Part shown: in pieces, positions 54,584 through 62,360 of the stretch
How positions within the stretch are numbered: position 1 is the first letter of the stretch
How the letters are laid out: every line of letters starts with the position of its first letter
Assembly: GCA_030425205.1 (NCBI GenBank)
Contig: JAUIAP010000011.1
Coordinates: 1 to 64,000, forward strand
DNA length: 64,000 nucleotides
Source: Anaerolineae bacterium
Lineage (GTDB): Bacteria > Chloroflexota > Anaerolineae > Promineifilales > Promineifilaceae
Direction of reading: 5' to 3'
Program-made: the position numbers and the translations under genes
The notes under the pieces: model-generated
The model's input: the letters and a program-made list of their open reading frames with translations, nothing else
Database searches by the model: none
What the model was told of the DNA's origin: nothing

Positions 54584-55902
54584 TGTTCTCTCCAAAAGCG
54601 GATGATTTCCGCTTGCAGCGTTTGGCGGTCTGTCTGTAGGAATGGTTTTAAGGGAGTGACATCGACTTCATTTTCGATTAGATAGCGCAGAGAATCGGCC
54701 GATTTCTGCTCACCCACCACCAACGCCCCCACCAATTTTGAGCCATCCAGCACGAGACGCAAGCTGTTATCCCCCGTGTGGTGCCATGCGCTGCTGTAGT
54801 TGCGTGGAAAGGTGAACCAGACATCTGATGAGCCACGTGACCAGCTTTGTTGCTGTTCAAGCCCATCCCCCTCTTGAGGCGTTGGGTTGACCTGCCCAAT
54901 CGCCGTGATATGCAGACTGAACAGCAGCGCGGCGTTAAACGGGATGCCTTTGCGATAGTGGCGTGTCTGTCCAACCATGTTTAATCCCGCCGCTTCGCCT
55001 TCGGCCACTGCACTCGGCCACAAGATGTCAATTAGGTGTTTTTCGCTCCAGCGATCATAGACTTGGGCGCAATCCCCCGCCGCAAAGACGTTGGGCGCAC
55101 TCGTTCGCATCTGTTCATCGACTAGAATGGCGCGATCCGTGGCGATTCCGCACTCGGCAATCACGTCAAGCTGCGGACGCACACCAATTCCCACCCCGAG
55201 CAGGTCACAGTTGAAAAAGTCGCCATTTTTAAGCTTTACCCCTTTGATGCGCCCCCGCCAGTTGCCGACCACATCGGCAACTTCAGTGTTGTAATGGACG
55301 GTCACGCCGTCGTGTTCCATCTTGCGTTGCAAAATATTCGCTTCCGTCTCATTAAACACTCGCGACCAGAGACGATCACGGCGCACAAAGTAGTGCGTTT
55401 CGACCCCCTGTGCGACAAATCCCTCGACCATTTCGAGCGCAGTGATGCCGCCCCCAATCACGACCCCGCGCCGCTTGAACAGACCGCCACGTGCCTCTTT
55501 GAGTAGCTCGCGGGTTCCGGCATAGGTGTCGAGATAGACGATGCCCTTCAGGTCTGCGTTGGGGTAGGGGGCGGGAACGGCGCGTGCGCCTGTGGCGATC
55601 AGGAGGCGATCGTAGGAGAGCGTTTGCCCATCTGCTAGCTGCACCTGTTGTGCGGTCGTGTCGATGGCGTGCGCGCGCGCAAATCGCAGCGTGATACGCT
55701 GTTCGTCATACCATGCCTGCGTGCGTGCAACAATCTGATGGAGCGGCACTTCGCCCATCACCACATAGGCCAGTCCGGGACGTGAATACATGCGTTGCCT
55801 TTCGGCCGAAAGCACCACAATTTCTCCCGTCTTATCATGCTTGCGGATCGTCTCTGCCGCTGTCACGCCTGCCGCGCCGTTGCCAATGATTAGATAACGC
55901 AT
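54571..55902 (-). CDS. NAD(P)H/FAD-dependent oxidoreductase
   Basis: A 443-residue flavoprotein of the pyridine nucleotide-disulfide oxidoreductase superfamily (rubredoxin/nitrite reductase FAD-domain type). FAD Rossmann motif IIGNGAAGVTAAETI at the N terminus; GVVIGGGITALEMVEGF as NAD(P)-binding motif near 150; the TSAPNVFAAGDCAQV motif at about 280 for the FAD ribityl contact. There is no CxxxxC redox disulfide, so it passes electrons to other carriers. Immediate neighbours are the ferredoxin 14 bp upstream and the 16-haem cytochrome that overlaps its end by 13 bp; it most likely moves electrons between NAD(P)H and these proteins. Direction is not known. Confidence 0.9.
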   Translation of the reverse strand: MRYLIIGNGAAGVTAAETIRKHDKTGEIVVLSAERQRMYSRPGLAYVVMGEVPLHQIVARTQAWYDEQRITLRFARAHAIDTTAQQVQLADGQTLSYDRLLIATGARAVPAPYPNADLKGIVYLDTYAGTRELLKEARGGLFKRRGVVIGGGITALEMVEGFVAQGVETHYFVRRDRLWSRVFNETEANILQRKMEHDGVTVHYNTEVADVVGNWRGRIKGVKLKNGDFFNCDLLGVGIGVRPQLDVIAECGIATDRAILVDEQMRTSAPNVFAAGDCAQVYDRWSEKHLIDILWPSAVAEGEAAGLNMVGQTRHYRKGIPFNAALLFSLHITAIGQVNPTPQEGDGLEQQQSWSRGSSDVWFTFPRNYSSAWHHTGDNSLRLVLDGSKLVGALVVGEQKSADSLRYLIENEVDVTPLKPFLQTDRQTLQAEIIRFWREQCAA

Positions 55903-55916
55903 TTTCGTAAACCGTT

Positions 55917-56192
55917 TCAGTCCCTTTCAGATTGCGTGGGCTGACTGCTCCCCTCCCAGCGCAATGTCCCACGTGGGCAGACGGCGATGCAGTTGCCGCA
56001 GGTGATGCACGTCTTGTCGGTGACCGTTTTACCCTGTCGCGCATAGCTCCGCACATCGATCCCGACGGGGCAGTTGTAGCCACACACGCCGCACTGGACA
56101 CAGCGCGAACCATCGGCCGCGACAAGCCCAATTGGGATGGAGGCGGGCGGTGGGGAGTCTGATTTTCCGAGCAGTTTTTGCAAAAAGTTCAT
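55917..56192 (-). CDS. 2x[4Fe-4S] ferredoxin
   Basis: A 91-residue bacterial-type ferredoxin. Two cluster motifs: CVQCGVCGYNCPVG and CITCGNCIAVCPRG, both complete. A short helical N terminus (MNFLQKLLGKSD) precedes them. The ATG at 56192 overlaps the TGA of the 9-haem cytochrome gene (ATGA), and the flavoprotein gene follows 14 bp later. It has no signal peptide, so it is cytoplasmic and should couple the flavoprotein to the membrane components. The frame extends to 56318 but through the end of the upstream gene. Confidence 0.92.
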   Translation of the reverse strand: MNFLQKLLGKSDSPPPASIPIGLVAADGSRCVQCGVCGYNCPVGIDVRSYARQGKTVTDKTCITCGNCIAVCPRGTLRWEGSSQPTQSERD

Positions 56193-56986
56193 CGTTGTAA
56201 GCGTTCCGTTTCGGCCGAAGTTGCCAACTGATGACAACTCGTGCAGGCTTGCAAATTGTCTGTTGCGACGCCAGCATGGACATCCGTCATTATCTGCGGA
56301 ACGTGGCAGTTGGCGCAACTGTAGCGCGTGAGCTGTTCAAGATGGCAGGAAGCGCACGGCTGGTCGCCCATGCCGCCGTGATCGAGCGGGAAACGATGAG
56401 CGGTTAGGGCGGCCGATTGCCAATCCGCAGTGGTATGGCAGTTAGCGCACGCCGTTCCGAACTGATTGGCGTGGATGGCCGGCTCCTGATGGCAGCCCGC
56501 GCATGTTGTCGGCGTGTCGCTGTAGGTGCCGTCGCTGTGGCAATCGGCGCAGTCGAGCGTCAGATGTGCGCCGTCGAGTGGGAAGAGGAGGGCGTGATCT
56601 TCGGCCGAAAAATCGGCCAGCGCAACCGCGACCAAGTCAACGTCTGAGCCTAAATGTTCGGTGTGACAATTGACGCACGCCAATTCGCCCAATCGTCCGT
56701 GTAACTTCTCACCCGCTGCCTGCTGCGCGGCGATTTCGCTGTGGCAATTCGTGCAGCGGTCGGCCGTCACGCCTTGCAGCGGTGTGTGGCATTGGGTGCA
56801 ATCATCGCTAAATGAGGCGTGATGTTCAAAGCCTAAGCCGCTGGGCGAGTGGGCGACAGCGGAGAGGTCGCCGGGCGAGAAGGCACGTCCCCCTGTCATC
56901 CAAAGCGTGAAGGCGAGTCCAGCGATCAAGAACAGGGTGCTGACGAGTGCGATGGGGGAGAGCAGCGGGTGGTGGCGCGTCTTCAT
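56189..56986 (-). CDS. 9-haem cytochrome c (cytochrome c3/NapC-like repeat type)
   Basis: About 265 residues with an N-terminal membrane helix (LSPIALVSTLFLIAGLAFTLWM). Nine CxxCH sites: CTQCH, CTNCH, CVNCH, CADCH, CAGCH, CANCH, CASCH, CANCH, CTSCH, with further His residues for axial ligation. It opens with GLGFEHHASFSDDCTQC, as in cytochrome c7/c3-type multihaem proteins. Start ATG 56986 overlaps the stop of the membrane cytochrome gene (ATGA) and has GGGGGTG upstream. Its haems lie on the outer face; with the cytochrome b gene it likely receives or delivers electrons across the membrane. Confidence 0.93.
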   Translation of the reverse strand: MKTRHHPLLSPIALVSTLFLIAGLAFTLWMTGGRAFSPGDLSAVAHSPSGLGFEHHASFSDDCTQCHTPLQGVTADRCTNCHSEIAAQQAAGEKLHGRLGELACVNCHTEHLGSDVDLVAVALADFSAEDHALLFPLDGAHLTLDCADCHSDGTYSDTPTTCAGCHQEPAIHANQFGTACANCHTTADWQSAALTAHRFPLDHGGMGDQPCASCHLEQLTRYSCANCHVPQIMTDVHAGVATDNLQACTSCHQLATSAETERLQR

Positions 56987-57492
56987 CGGAACACCCCCGC
57001 ACGAAAAAAGATCGCCGCCGCAATGTGGATCGCCACCGATGCGAAAAGCATCAACCCGAGTGGGATGTGAACGATATGCCAGAGCGCAAAGAAGCGTTGC
57101 ATTTGGTTGCGACGATTGTAGAGATATCGGCCGATAAATCCGCTCACCACGACGACGATAGTCATCACCATCGTAAAGCCCGCCAAGCCGCGAAAGTGCA
57201 GGCCAGTGTGCATCAGCACCAAGAATGGGCCGACCAAGCCAGTCACAATGTGAAACGAGAGCCAATTGCGCACTGCGCCAGCGCGATTGAGCAGCCGTGT
57301 ACGTTTACGAATGCTGTAGAGCGTCTCCGTCATCACCATCAACAGCGTGCCGACAATGCCCAGCCAGTTGCCAAACGGGTGGCTGCCACGTGGTTCCGCC
57401 AGCAGATCATAGGCGATATACACACCGCTCAAAATGATGATAATGATAAATGCGATTTCAAGTTCGGCATAGCCTCTGCGAGCATTCTGCAT
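56983..57492 (-). CDS. Membrane b-type cytochrome-like subunit
   Basis: About 169 residues, nearly all hydrophobic: four to five transmembrane helices. Helix pairs contain well-placed His residues (WLSFHIVTGLVG, FLVLMHTGLHF, FFALWHIVHIPLG, ASVAIHIAAAIFF), the pattern of a dihaem cytochrome b (b561/fumarate-reductase-like). It is the first gene of the five-gene operon and overlaps the 9-haem gene. I use ATG 57492; the frame extends to 57609 through a heptamer hairpin, which is not a credible coding region. Together these proteins form a quinone-to-haem wire module, inferred from context. Confidence 0.82.
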   Translation of the reverse strand: MQNARRGYAELEIAFIIIIILSGVYIAYDLLAEPRGSHPFGNWLGIVGTLLMVMTETLYSIRKRTRLLNRAGAVRNWLSFHIVTGLVGPFLVLMHTGLHFRGLAGFTMVMTIVVVVSGFIGRYLYNRRNQMQRFFALWHIVHIPLGLMLFASVAIHIAAAIFFRAGVFR

Positions 57493-57575
57493 AAGTTTGA
57501 CGATACAACATTCTGCTAAATAGGACAATAAAGCGAGGGCATGAGAAGGCTGTTTGGGCGTTTGTGAGGGAAGAC

Positions 57576-57634
57576 GTGGTGCGTAGTGCGTGGTGCGTGT
57601 CCAGTTCACGCATCACGCACCACGCACCACGCAC
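57576..57634. repeat. Heptamer hairpin GTGGTGC/GTAGTGC with GCACCAC arms
   Basis: Left arm GTGGTGC GTAGTGC GTGGTGC GTG (57576-57599), loop of 7, right arm CAC GCATCAC GCACCAC GCACCAC GCAC (57607-57634). Same design as at 52376-52423, here between the divergent cytochrome operon and polyphosphate cluster. Confidence 0.75.
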
Positions 57635-57690
57635 TAAGGCGGCGGTATTCCAGAAAAGCCTAGAAGCCCCCCACTCGCTTCTCTCCACGG

Positions 57691-57734
57691 CTTAACAACT
57701 TCCTAACAACCTCGCAATAACACCCTAATCGTCT
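57691..57734 (+). promoter_or_regulatory. Pho-box-like array of four 11-bp repeats
   Basis: Four consecutive 11-mers: CTTAACAACTT, CCTAACAACCT, CGCAATAACAC, CCTAATCGTCT. The first two match the CTTAACA-type half sites of PhoB/PhoP boxes, in exact 11-bp phase. They lie 64 bp before the VTC gene ATG, an enzyme of polyphosphate synthesis, so control by phosphate is a coherent reading. An AT-rich stretch with CATATT follows. Confidence 0.65.
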
Positions 57735-57797
57735 AACCATATTCCCTACACATCAACATTGTAACCTTATGTCTGTTGGACAAAAAATAACGACTGG

Positions 57798-58631
57798 ATG
57801 GTAACGATGTTAAACACAACGAGTGAGAACAGACGAATTGAAGATTGGATAGCCGCGCCGACAGCCACAGAACAGGCGGTTGCCGCGTTTGCGCCGATTG
57901 CGTTGTCAGAACTTGGGGAGGCGGAACTGCTCAATCGTGTCGAGACGAAATATGTCGTTTCGGCCGAAATGCTACCCACGCTCCTAACCGAGATCCGCCA
58001 CGACTATCGTGTGTTGTCTATCGAAGGGCAGCGGCTCAACCGCTATAAAACGCTCTACTTCGATTCGGCCGATTTTACACTCTACCATCGCCATCACGCG
58101 GGCGCAGCCAATCGCTACAAGGTGCGCTCACGCCAATACGTCGAGACAGATACCACCTTTCTCGAACTCAAGCATAAGACCAATAAAAAACGCACGCTCA
58201 AGCAGCGCATCCCAACTGGGGATTTCCTGCGCGTGATTGATCGAAAAAGTGGTGACTTCTTGCGTGCGCGCTGCCCACACAACATCGACACGCTCTATGG
58301 GCGACTGTTGACCTATTACACGCGCATCACGCTTGTCAGCCGTCACACGGCCGAACGTGTCACCATTGATCTTGACCTCAGCTTTGCGTGGGAAAGTCGC
58401 CATGAGGCGTTGTCTGATATTGCCATTATCGAAGTCAAGCGTGCGCCACATTCGGCCGAATCTGCTTTCGCCCGCCAGCTCCGCACGCAGCATGTGCGCC
58501 CCGCACGCTTTAGCAAATATTGTATTGGGGTTTCGCTCATCTACCCACAAGTTAAGCACAACAACTTCAAACCACAGTTGCGCTTGTTAAACAAATTATC
58601 TCAAGGAACGAATCATGCTTACCAGCACTAA
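57798..58631 (+). CDS. VTC-domain polyphosphate polymerase
   Basis: A 277-residue VTC-domain protein (the catalytic fold of yeast Vtc4), which makes polyphosphate from ATP. Conserved tunnel segments are visible: LNRVETKYVVSA, RYKTLYFDSADFTLYHRHH, NRYKVRSRQY, TTFLELKHKTNKKR, and RITLVSRHTAERVTIDLDL, with the basic residues and Glu needed for the metal-phosphate site. No membrane segment is present. ATG 57798 is used; ATG 57807 with GGATGG upstream is equally possible. It overlaps the DUF4956 gene by 17 bp and is followed by CotH, a cluster arrangement known from many bacteria. Regulation by the Pho-like repeats upstream is inferred. Confidence 0.9.
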   Translation: MVTMLNTTSENRRIEDWIAAPTATEQAVAAFAPIALSELGEAELLNRVETKYVVSAEMLPTLLTEIRHDYRVLSIEGQRLNRYKTLYFDSADFTLYHRHHAGAANRYKVRSRQYVETDTTFLELKHKTNKKRTLKQRIPTGDFLRVIDRKSGDFLRARCPHNIDTLYGRLLTYYTRITLVSRHTAERVTIDLDLSFAWESRHEALSDIAIIEVKRAPHSAESAFARQLRTQHVRPARFSKYCIGVSLIYPQVKHNNFKPQLRLLNKLSQGTNHAYQH

Positions 58632-59256
58632 TCTCTTCGCAGGCTTTGCGCTCAACGTCGTCGTCGCGCTCATCATCGTGCGCGGCATCTACTTCCCAAG
58701 CAAGCCCGACAAAAATTATGTCGTCACGTTTATGGCGTTTAACACGCTGATTTTCTTTGTGATGAGTCTGCTTACCTCGATTGAGGTCAGCATTGGCGCA
58801 GGTTTTGGCCTCTTCGCCATCTTCTCGATTTTGCGCTATCGCACCGATCCAATGCCGCCGCGTGAGATGACCTATCTGTTCATTTTGATCGGTCTACCAA
58901 TCATCAACGCAACACTCAACAACGGTGTCGCATGGCCTGTTTTGCTATTGATCAACCTCGCTGTTATCGCCGTGCTGTACGGGTTGGAACAGGGCTGGGG
59001 ATTCACCTATGAAGAGTCGCAGCGGATCACCTATGACCGCATCGAGCTGATTCGTGAGGATGCCCGTGACCTGCTGTTGGCCGACCTGCGCGAACGCACA
59101 GGCTTGCCGATCACGCGGGTTGAAATCGGCCGATTGGACTTTTTGAAAGATTCGGCCGAAATCAAGCTCTTTTATCCACCCGCCAAAGATGGCTGGGAGC
59201 GTGACCCCTCACTACAAATCGAATCCGCCAACATGTCGTTGAATGGCTGGTCGTAA
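58615..59256 (+). CDS. DUF4956 membrane protein
   Basis: 213 residues: N-terminal half with four hydrophobic segments (LFAGFALNVVVALIIV, VTFMAFNTLIFFVMSLL, GLFAIFSILRYRTDPMPPREMTYLF, AWPVLLLINLAVIAVLYGLE), then a cytoplasmic alpha/beta tail (ARDLLLADLRERTGLPITRVEIGRLDFL). The RTDPMPPREMTYLF motif is typical of DUF4956. It overlaps the VTC gene by 17 bp and the CotH gene follows closely; the trio is a conserved cluster. A role as membrane platform for polyphosphate chain handling is conjecture. Confidence 0.88.
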   Translation: MLTSTNLFAGFALNVVVALIIVRGIYFPSKPDKNYVVTFMAFNTLIFFVMSLLTSIEVSIGAGFGLFAIFSILRYRTDPMPPREMTYLFILIGLPIINATLNNGVAWPVLLLINLAVIAVLYGLEQGWGFTYEESQRITYDRIELIREDARDLLLADLRERTGLPITRVEIGRLDFLKDSAEIKLFYPPAKDGWERDPSLQIESANMSLNGWS

Positions 59257-59269
59257 GGACGAACAGATC

Positions 59270-61000
59270 ATGACAGGGAAAAATCTAATGAAAACAATCA
59301 AAAATACCTCCATCGGCTATCTACTTGCGCTGCTCTTGTTACTCGCAGCATGTAGCACAACCGACACCCAAACAGCAAGCGTGGCAACTGACAATGCCAG
59401 TCAAACACAAGTTGAAAATGCGACAACCGTCGAGGAAAGTGTCAGCCCCACAGCGATTGCGGATACGACAGAGGAGACGGCCGTTGCTGGAGACGCACGA
59501 CCTGAGGGCTGGAGCGAGGAAACGCACAGCAACGATGTAGACCCTAACTACGCGGTCGTATTTCCGCAGGATCAGGTCAACACGATGACGATAACGATTG
59601 TGCCAGAAGATTGGCAAGCCATGCTCGACAACATGACCGAGCTATATGGCGAACCGAGCGGCAATGCGGAGGGCGGTGGCTTTGGCGCAGGTGCGCCCGG
59701 CGCGGGTCGTCCCGCTGGTGGCGGCGGTCAACCAGCAGGTTTTGACTTCACCGAACTGCTGCCCGAAGGGTGTGAACTGCCCGAGGGGTTTGTTCCCGGC
59801 CCTGATGCCGAGTGGCCCGCAGGGTGTGAACCAGAGTTAGCGGCGGGTGGACCCGCTGGTGGCGGCCGACCGCAAGGTGGCGGTGAGCGCGGTGGCGGAG
59901 TTGGTGGCGGCGCTGGCGGCCTCAATATCGGTGGCAGCGAAAATCCTGACTATGTCGCCGCCACAATTGAATTTGCAGGGGATGTCTGGACAAACGTCGG
60001 CGTGCGCTTCAAAGGCAACTCAACGCTGACACGTGGTTGGAATAGTGGCTCCGTCGAGCTGCCCTTCAAACTCGACTTTGACGAATTTGAAGATGACTAT
60101 CCAGAGATCGACAATCAACGCTTTTATGGCTTCAAGCAACTGTCGCTTTCGAGTCCGTCAACCGATGACTCCTATGTACGGGCGGCTCTCGCCTATGATG
60201 TGATGCAAGATGCTGGGCTGATTGCGCCCGAGACAGCATGGTATGAACTGTTCGTCGATTATGGCGAAGGCCCTGTCAGCTTTGGTCTGTACACCGTGAT
60301 CGAAGTGGTCGATGACAGCGTGATTAAAACCGCCCTTGGCGACGACGATGGCAACATCTACGAAGGGGATGGCAACGCTTCTTCGCTTGCACTGGGAACG
60401 CTCGACCAACTGGCTGGCAGCTTTGAAAAAGAGAATAATGACGAGGCCGATTACAGCGATCTCGAAGCACTCTACAACGCCCTGCACGCCGAGACACGCC
60501 TGACTGACAGCGATCAATGGCGCAGCGATTTGGAAGCGGTCTTTGATGTCGATACATTTTTGAAGTGGCTGGCGGTTAACAGCGTCATCGTCAATTGGGA
60601 CACCTATGGCGAGATGGCACACAACTACTATCTCTACCATGATCCTGAAACAGATTTGCTGACGTGGATTGGCTGGGATTACAATGAGTCGTTGGAGAGC
60701 GGTGGACGCGGTGGCAACACCAGTTTGAGCCAGCAGGAAGAGACAGATGCATGGCCGTTGATTCGCTATCTGCTCGACCAACCGACTTACTATGATCAGT
60801 ACGTCGCATTTATCGCAGAGATAGACGCGGACGCATTTGACGCTGAGACAGTTGCGACAAAATTGCAGGCATGGGAAACGCTACTTGCACCCTATGTTGC
60901 GAACAGCGCACAGTTCACGGCGCAGATTGACACCATCACGAACTTCGTGGCAGAGCGACATAATGTGGTTGAACTCTTCTTGAGTGAAACAAACAATTGA
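59270..61000 (+). CDS. CotH kinase-family lipoprotein with Gly-rich insert
   Basis: About 576 residues. Lipobox LLLLLAACSTTD at the N terminus, a Thr/Glu-rich linker, then a CotH domain: VRFKGNSTLTRGW, PFKLDFDEFED, GFKQLSLSSPSTDDSYVR, FGLYTVIEVVDD, and WIGWDYNESL. CotH proteins are secreted atypical kinases related to spore-coat CotH. A Gly/Pro-rich insert at about residues 125-225 (GGGFGAGAPGAGRPAGGGGQ and similar) splits the N-terminal beta region, holding four Cys-containing turns. Start ATG 59270 follows AAGGA; ATG 59288 is also possible. Anchored at the outer face, in the VTC/DUF4956 cluster. Confidence 0.88.
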   Translation: MTGKNLMKTIKNTSIGYLLALLLLLAACSTTDTQTASVATDNASQTQVENATTVEESVSPTAIADTTEETAVAGDARPEGWSEETHSNDVDPNYAVVFPQDQVNTMTITIVPEDWQAMLDNMTELYGEPSGNAEGGGFGAGAPGAGRPAGGGGQPAGFDFTELLPEGCELPEGFVPGPDAEWPAGCEPELAAGGPAGGGRPQGGGERGGGVGGGAGGLNIGGSENPDYVAATIEFAGDVWTNVGVRFKGNSTLTRGWNSGSVELPFKLDFDEFEDDYPEIDNQRFYGFKQLSLSSPSTDDSYVRAALAYDVMQDAGLIAPETAWYELFVDYGEGPVSFGLYTVIEVVDDSVIKTALGDDDGNIYEGDGNASSLALGTLDQLAGSFEKENNDEADYSDLEALYNALHAETRLTDSDQWRSDLEAVFDVDTFLKWLAVNSVIVNWDTYGEMAHNYYLYHDPETDLLTWIGWDYNESLESGGRGGNTSLSQQEETDAWPLIRYLLDQPTYYDQYVAFIAEIDADAFDAETVATKLQAWETLLAPYVANSAQFTAQIDTITNFVAERHNVVELFLSETNN

Positions 61001-61060
61001 GGCTTGCTCAGATTAAGTGTGGAATGAATGTGGTGCGTATCTAGAGATGGGTGCGCACTA

Positions 61061-61259
61061 TGTGTTGCGTATTGCGTGGTGCGTATTGCGTATTGCGTGG
61101 TGCGTGCCCTATTCATTGGACATCGTGACGCTGCTCTCAATTTCACAATTGTAGCTACCCCGTTGTTGCCCAGAGGGAACTGCATTAAAGGGGACACGAT
61201 GTCATATCTCAGGACGTGGTGCGTGATCAGCGGTCAATACGCAATACGCAACACGCAAC
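61061..61259. repeat. Inverted pair of heptamer arrays (GTATTGC/GTGGTGC mixed)
   Basis: 61063-61105 reads as six heptamers GTGTTGC, GTATTGC, GTGGTGC, GTATTGC, GTATTGC, GTGGTGC; the complement (CAATACG/CAACACG units) follows at 61234-61259 after about 125 bp. The two heptamer variants alternating in one array show that the GTATTGC and GTGGTGC families elsewhere in the window are the same element. No gene is seen in 61001-61278; the second array ends just before the YceI ribosome site. Confidence 0.75.
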
Positions 61260-61278
61260 ATCATTTACAGAGGACAAA

Positions 61279-62043
61279 ATGAAAAAATTTACTACCTTAC
61301 TTTTACTCACAATGACGACCTTTTTACTGATGGGTTGTTTTGTATTGCAAGAACCAGAAGAATCGACAGGCGCGGTCATAGCTCCGACACTTGTCGTGGA
61401 GACCAACACAGAAGATGACATGAGTTCGAGCGAAAATAGTGACACGATTGCGGAGCCAACGGCCGTCGTCGAAGAGCCAGTGCAAAGTGACGAGACGGGC
61501 GCAGCGGCAACGGTTTATACGATTGATGCCACCCAATCAGAGGCGCGATTTATCATTGAAGAGGTGTTGCGCGGCGCGGACACAACGGTTGTGGGTGCGA
61601 CAAGCAACGTGGCGGGGCAGTTGGCCCTGGACATCACGGACCCAGCCAGCACACAGGTGGGTACGATTGTGGTCAATGCGCGCGATATTGCAACAGATAG
61701 CAGCGCACGCAATCGCGCGATCAGCAACGCGATCTTGCAGACCAACGAATATGAGCTAATCAGTTTTACGCCAACGGCGATCACTGGCTTGCCAGAGAGC
61801 GTCACAGCGGGTGAAAGTTATACCTTCCAAATTGTGGGAGAGTTGACGATTACCGATCAAACACGCGAGGTGACATTTGATGCGACCGTTACACCTGTCT
61901 CTGCAACAGAATTGACGGGGCTGGCATCGGCCGAAATTCTCTATGCCGACTACAATCTCGAAATCCCCTTCTCACAATCAGTCGATGCGGTTGAGGACAC
62001 GGTCATTTTAGAGCTTGAGTTCGTCGCCCTCGCTGGCAGTTAA
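61279..62043 (+). CDS. YceI-family lipoprotein
   Basis: About 254 residues. Lipoprotein signal with FLLMGC lipobox, an acidic Ser/Glu/Thr linker to about residue 85, then a YceI-like lipocalin-fold domain: YTIDATQSEARFIIEE, a strand with TSNVAGQLALDI, ARDIATDSSARNRAISNAIL, ISFTPTAITGLP, GELTITDQTREVTFDATV. YceI proteins bind polyisoprenoids or related amphiphiles in the envelope. Start ATG 61279 has GAGGA upstream; the longer frame from 61216 runs through heptamer repeats. A hairpin GAGCGCGA/TCGCGCTC follows at 62083-62107. Confidence 0.87.
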   Translation: MKKFTTLLLLTMTTFLLMGCFVLQEPEESTGAVIAPTLVVETNTEDDMSSSENSDTIAEPTAVVEEPVQSDETGAAATVYTIDATQSEARFIIEEVLRGADTTVVGATSNVAGQLALDITDPASTQVGTIVVNARDIATDSSARNRAISNAILQTNEYELISFTPTAITGLPESVTAGESYTFQIVGELTITDQTREVTFDATVTPVSATELTGLASAEILYADYNLEIPFSQSVDAVEDTVILELEFVALAGS

Positions 62044-62082
62044 GTGGATTGGGCACAGCACGATAGCGTTGGTTGACAATGG

Positions 62083-62107
62083 GAGCGCGATCAGCTTGGT
62101 CGCGCTC
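62083..62107 (+). terminator. Hairpin after the YceI gene
   Basis: GAGCGCGA (62083-62090) pairs with TCGCGCTC (62100-62107) around a 9-base loop, 40 bp after the stop. TAAAATAG follows, without a proper T run. Confidence 0.55.
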
Positions 62108-62136
62108 TAAAATAGTGTAATTGAACCTGACGATAG

Positions 62137-62262
62137 CGATCCGCGCCATATTTACACTTTTCGGCCGAAAATGAAATCGTGCGCTGGCCGCCAGAAGTCT
62201 ATATTAATCCCGACCAAGCAGATCGCGTCATAGAAGTTCAGATTTTTGCGATGAAGGCGTAG
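62137..62262 (+). pseudogene. Short coding-like remnant
   Basis: A frame without start codon runs for 41 codons to a TAG, containing FSAENEIVRWPPEVYINPDQ and ADRVIEVQIFAMKA; stops crowd immediately upstream. Composition and the embedded TCGGCCGA (coding Ser-Ala-Glu) look like the 3' end of a deleted gene. Family not recognised. Confidence 0.3.
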
Positions 62263-62278
62263 TAGCTAGGGGTGCGTT

Positions 62279-62345
62279 TCAACTCATTTGCAACGCTCTT
62301 TCCCGCCTAGGCGAGAATCCGTTCTTCTGGGCTGGATGTTTCGGG
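62279..62345 (+). repeat. REP-like dispersed repeat
   Basis: Shares about 70% identity over some 65 bases, by eye, with the reverse complement of about 27173-27243, including CCTAGGCG, TTCTTCTGGGCTGGATGT and TTCGGGG segments. Confidence 0.55.
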
Positions 62346-62360
62346 GACACGCACCAATAC

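Larger units (their letters stand above)
1345..62168. repeat. TCGGCCGA: highly iterated palindromic octamer across the whole window
   Basis: Seen first at 1345-1352 and last at 62161-62168, roughly 90 times by hand count, usually flanked by A/T on both sides. Examples: 2309, 22048, 28039, 37467, 43308, 51652, 51661. It is found mainly inside genes, in all reading frames and on genes of both strands. In frame it gives Ser-Ala-Asp/Glu, Ile-Gly-Arg or Arg-Pro-Ile, hence the recurrent SAE, SAD, IGR and RPI in unrelated proteins. About one occurrence is expected by chance in 64 kb. Confidence 0.95.
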
